Source: JBBQSN01 sp963825505 (GTDB taxonomy: Bacteria; Actinomycetota; Actinomycetes; Actinomycetales; CAWJMD01). Taken from it: a stretch of DNA of 64,000 nt. The stretch spans positions 434,001 through 498,000 of the forward strand of contig CAWGTL010000004.1 in assembly GCA_963825505.1 (NCBI GenBank), given 5' to 3'. Made by a program: the position numbers and the translations under genes. A model generated the notes under the pieces. That model was not told the DNA's origin and made no database searches. It worked only from the letters and a program-made list of their open reading frames with translations. This document shows, piece by piece, positions 63,072 through 64,000 of this stretch. Within the stretch, counting starts at the first letter, position 1. Each line of letters opens with the position of its first letter.

Positions 63072-63332
63072 ATGACGACTCCCGCGACGCCGTCCCCCGG
63101 CACCGTGACGATGTTCAGCACCACCTGGTGCGGCTACTGCCGCGTGCTGAAGCAGGCCCTGGACCGCGAGGGCATCGGGTACTCCGAGGTGAACATCGAG
63201 AACGAGCCCGGTGCCGCCGACTTCGTGATGCAGGTCAACGGCGGCAACCAGACCGTCCCCACCGTCCTGTTCCCGGACGGCAGCGCGCTGACCAACCCCT
63301 CGCTCGGGCAGGTCAAGGCGGCCCTGGCCTGA
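63072..63332 (+). CDS. mrx1: mycoredoxin-1-like glutaredoxin
   Basis: 86 residues from ATG 63072. Active site TTWCGYCRVLK (CGYC as in mycoredoxin-1), cis-Pro in NQTVPTVLF and the NPSLGQVKAAL end. Reduces mixed disulfides with mycothiol. Divergent from uvrD2, the same arrangement as in mycobacteria. Implies the organism uses mycothiol. Confidence 0.93.
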   Translation: MTTPATPSPGTVTMFSTTWCGYCRVLKQALDREGIGYSEVNIENEPGAADFVMQVNGGNQTVPTVLFPDGSALTNPSLGQVKAALA

Positions 63333-63385
63333 CCCCGGCCGCGCCGCACGTCCGACCGGTCACACCGGCCGGGCTGGCCTCGCTG

Positions 63386-63996
63386 GTGGCCGACCGGGCA
63401 CGCGCCCTGCTGGCCTCGGGGCGCGGCTGCGTGCGGGTGGCGGTCGACGCCGCCGTCCCCGCCGACGCACGCACCCTCGCCGACCTCGTCGCCGACGACC
63501 TGGTGGCGGAAGGGCGGCCGGTGCTGCGGGTGCACGCCGAGGACTTCCTTCGACCACGCTCGGTGCGGCTGGAGCACGGTCCGCACGACGCCGACGCCGG
63601 CTACGAGCGCTGGGTCGACCACCTGGCGCTGCGGCGCGAGGTGCTCGACCCCCTCGGTGCGGACGGCGACCTGCGCTGGCTGCCCACCCTGTGGGACCCG
63701 GCGACCGACCGGGCCACCCGGGCGGCGCGCGCGAGCAGGCGGCGCCCGGCAGCACGCTCGTCGTCGACGGGCCGTTCCTGCTGCGCTGGGAGACCGCCGA
63801 CGCCGTCGACGTCGGCGTGCACCTGCAGGCCGGCGACGCCGCCCTCGCCCGGCGGCTGGCCCCGGACGACCTGGAGCGGGTGCGCGGCGCCTGGGCCCGC
63901 TACACCTCCGAGACCCGGCCCGCCGACCGCGCCGACCTGGTGGTGCGGGTGGAGCACCCCGACCGGCCCGCGCTCGTGGTCGCGCAGGACGTCTAG
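63386..63996 (+). CDS. uridine kinase-like protein, frameshifted
   Basis: First part reads VRVAVDAAVPADARTLADLV, then VLRVHAEDFLRP and a WDPATDRATRAAR segment; the second part (REQAAPGSTLVVDGPFLLRW to a stop at 63996) lies in another frame. Removing two bases from the GC alternation at 63724-63733 joins them into about 202 residues from GTG 63386 (CTG 63329, overlapping the mrx1 stop, is another possible start). The pattern fits actinobacterial uridine kinase-like proteins, though the P-loop is degenerate. Probable sequence error or a decayed gene. Confidence 0.65.
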
Positions 63997-64000
63997 CGCC

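Overview
The window is a high-GC chromosomal segment from a member of the Actinomycetota. The evidence is the F-type ATP synthase operon sitting in the classic actinobacterial order (hom-thrC-thrB-rho-rpmE-prfA-prmC-tsaC-wecA-atp), frequent GTG/TTG starts with GTGA/ATGA overlaps, two WhiB-family regulators, UvrD2, a mycoredoxin-like glutaredoxin and DUF3039. I cannot fix family or genus from the sequence alone.

Layout. 1-16 kb (minus strand): the 5' part of atpA, then atpH, F, E, B and two AtpI-like membrane genes; a textbook CRP/GlxR palindrome overlaps the end of wecA in front of the atp genes. Upstream lie wecA, tsaC (Sua5), prmC, prfA, rpmE, rho and the threonine genes. A small kinase-like gene (9.2 kb) is the only plus-strand gene in this block. 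16-25.9 kb: hppD with a divergent Lrp/AsnC regulator and an inverted-repeat operator, a MASE1-GGDEF-EAL protein, an SSL2-like helicase, a tail-anchored protein, an MFS transporter, DUF3039 and YqgE. 25.8-32.6 kb: an FbpABC-type ferric iron importer with a good IdeR/DtxR box, divergent from an unusual adenylation-carrier-membrane acyltransferase fusion, which converges on a VanZ-like gene. 32.5-38.7 kb: malic enzyme, an epoxide-hydrolase-like protein, DUF4184, an ECF sigma factor with a SnoaL-like tail, VOC and SnoaL proteins and a pterin dehydratase-VOC fusion.

38.7-48.1 kb looks accessory: a UvrA2-type ABC ATPase, a secreted YD-like repeat protein with more A/T than its neighbours, a small WhiB, a phosphotransferase, a secreted Excalibur-VCBS-HNH nuclease and a disulfide-reductase-like flavoprotein that lacks the usual C-terminal His/Glu pair. 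48.1-55.8 kb returns to core functions: tmRNA (ssrA), a band-7 protein, a lytic transglycosylase, smpB, an M23 peptidase, ftsX, ftsE and prfB. 55.9-64 kb: a secreted amidase, an LLM flavin oxidoreductase, AIM24, a WhiB7-type regulator with a long attenuator leader, uvrD2, a mycoredoxin and a uridine-kinase-like gene.

Three genes expected to be intact (rho, thrC and the terminal kinase-like gene) carry frameshifts in GC-rich runs. All three become clean full-length genes when 4, 1 and 2 bases respectively are removed, so sequencing or assembly error is the leading explanation. The most interesting non-standard signals are the tandem 59-bp minigene repeat before the tail-anchored protein gene, the iron-box-linked adenylation/acyltransferase fusion, the CRP site at the atp promoter, and the whiB7 leader with its AT-rich WhiB7 promoter element, long upstream ORF and intrinsic terminator.
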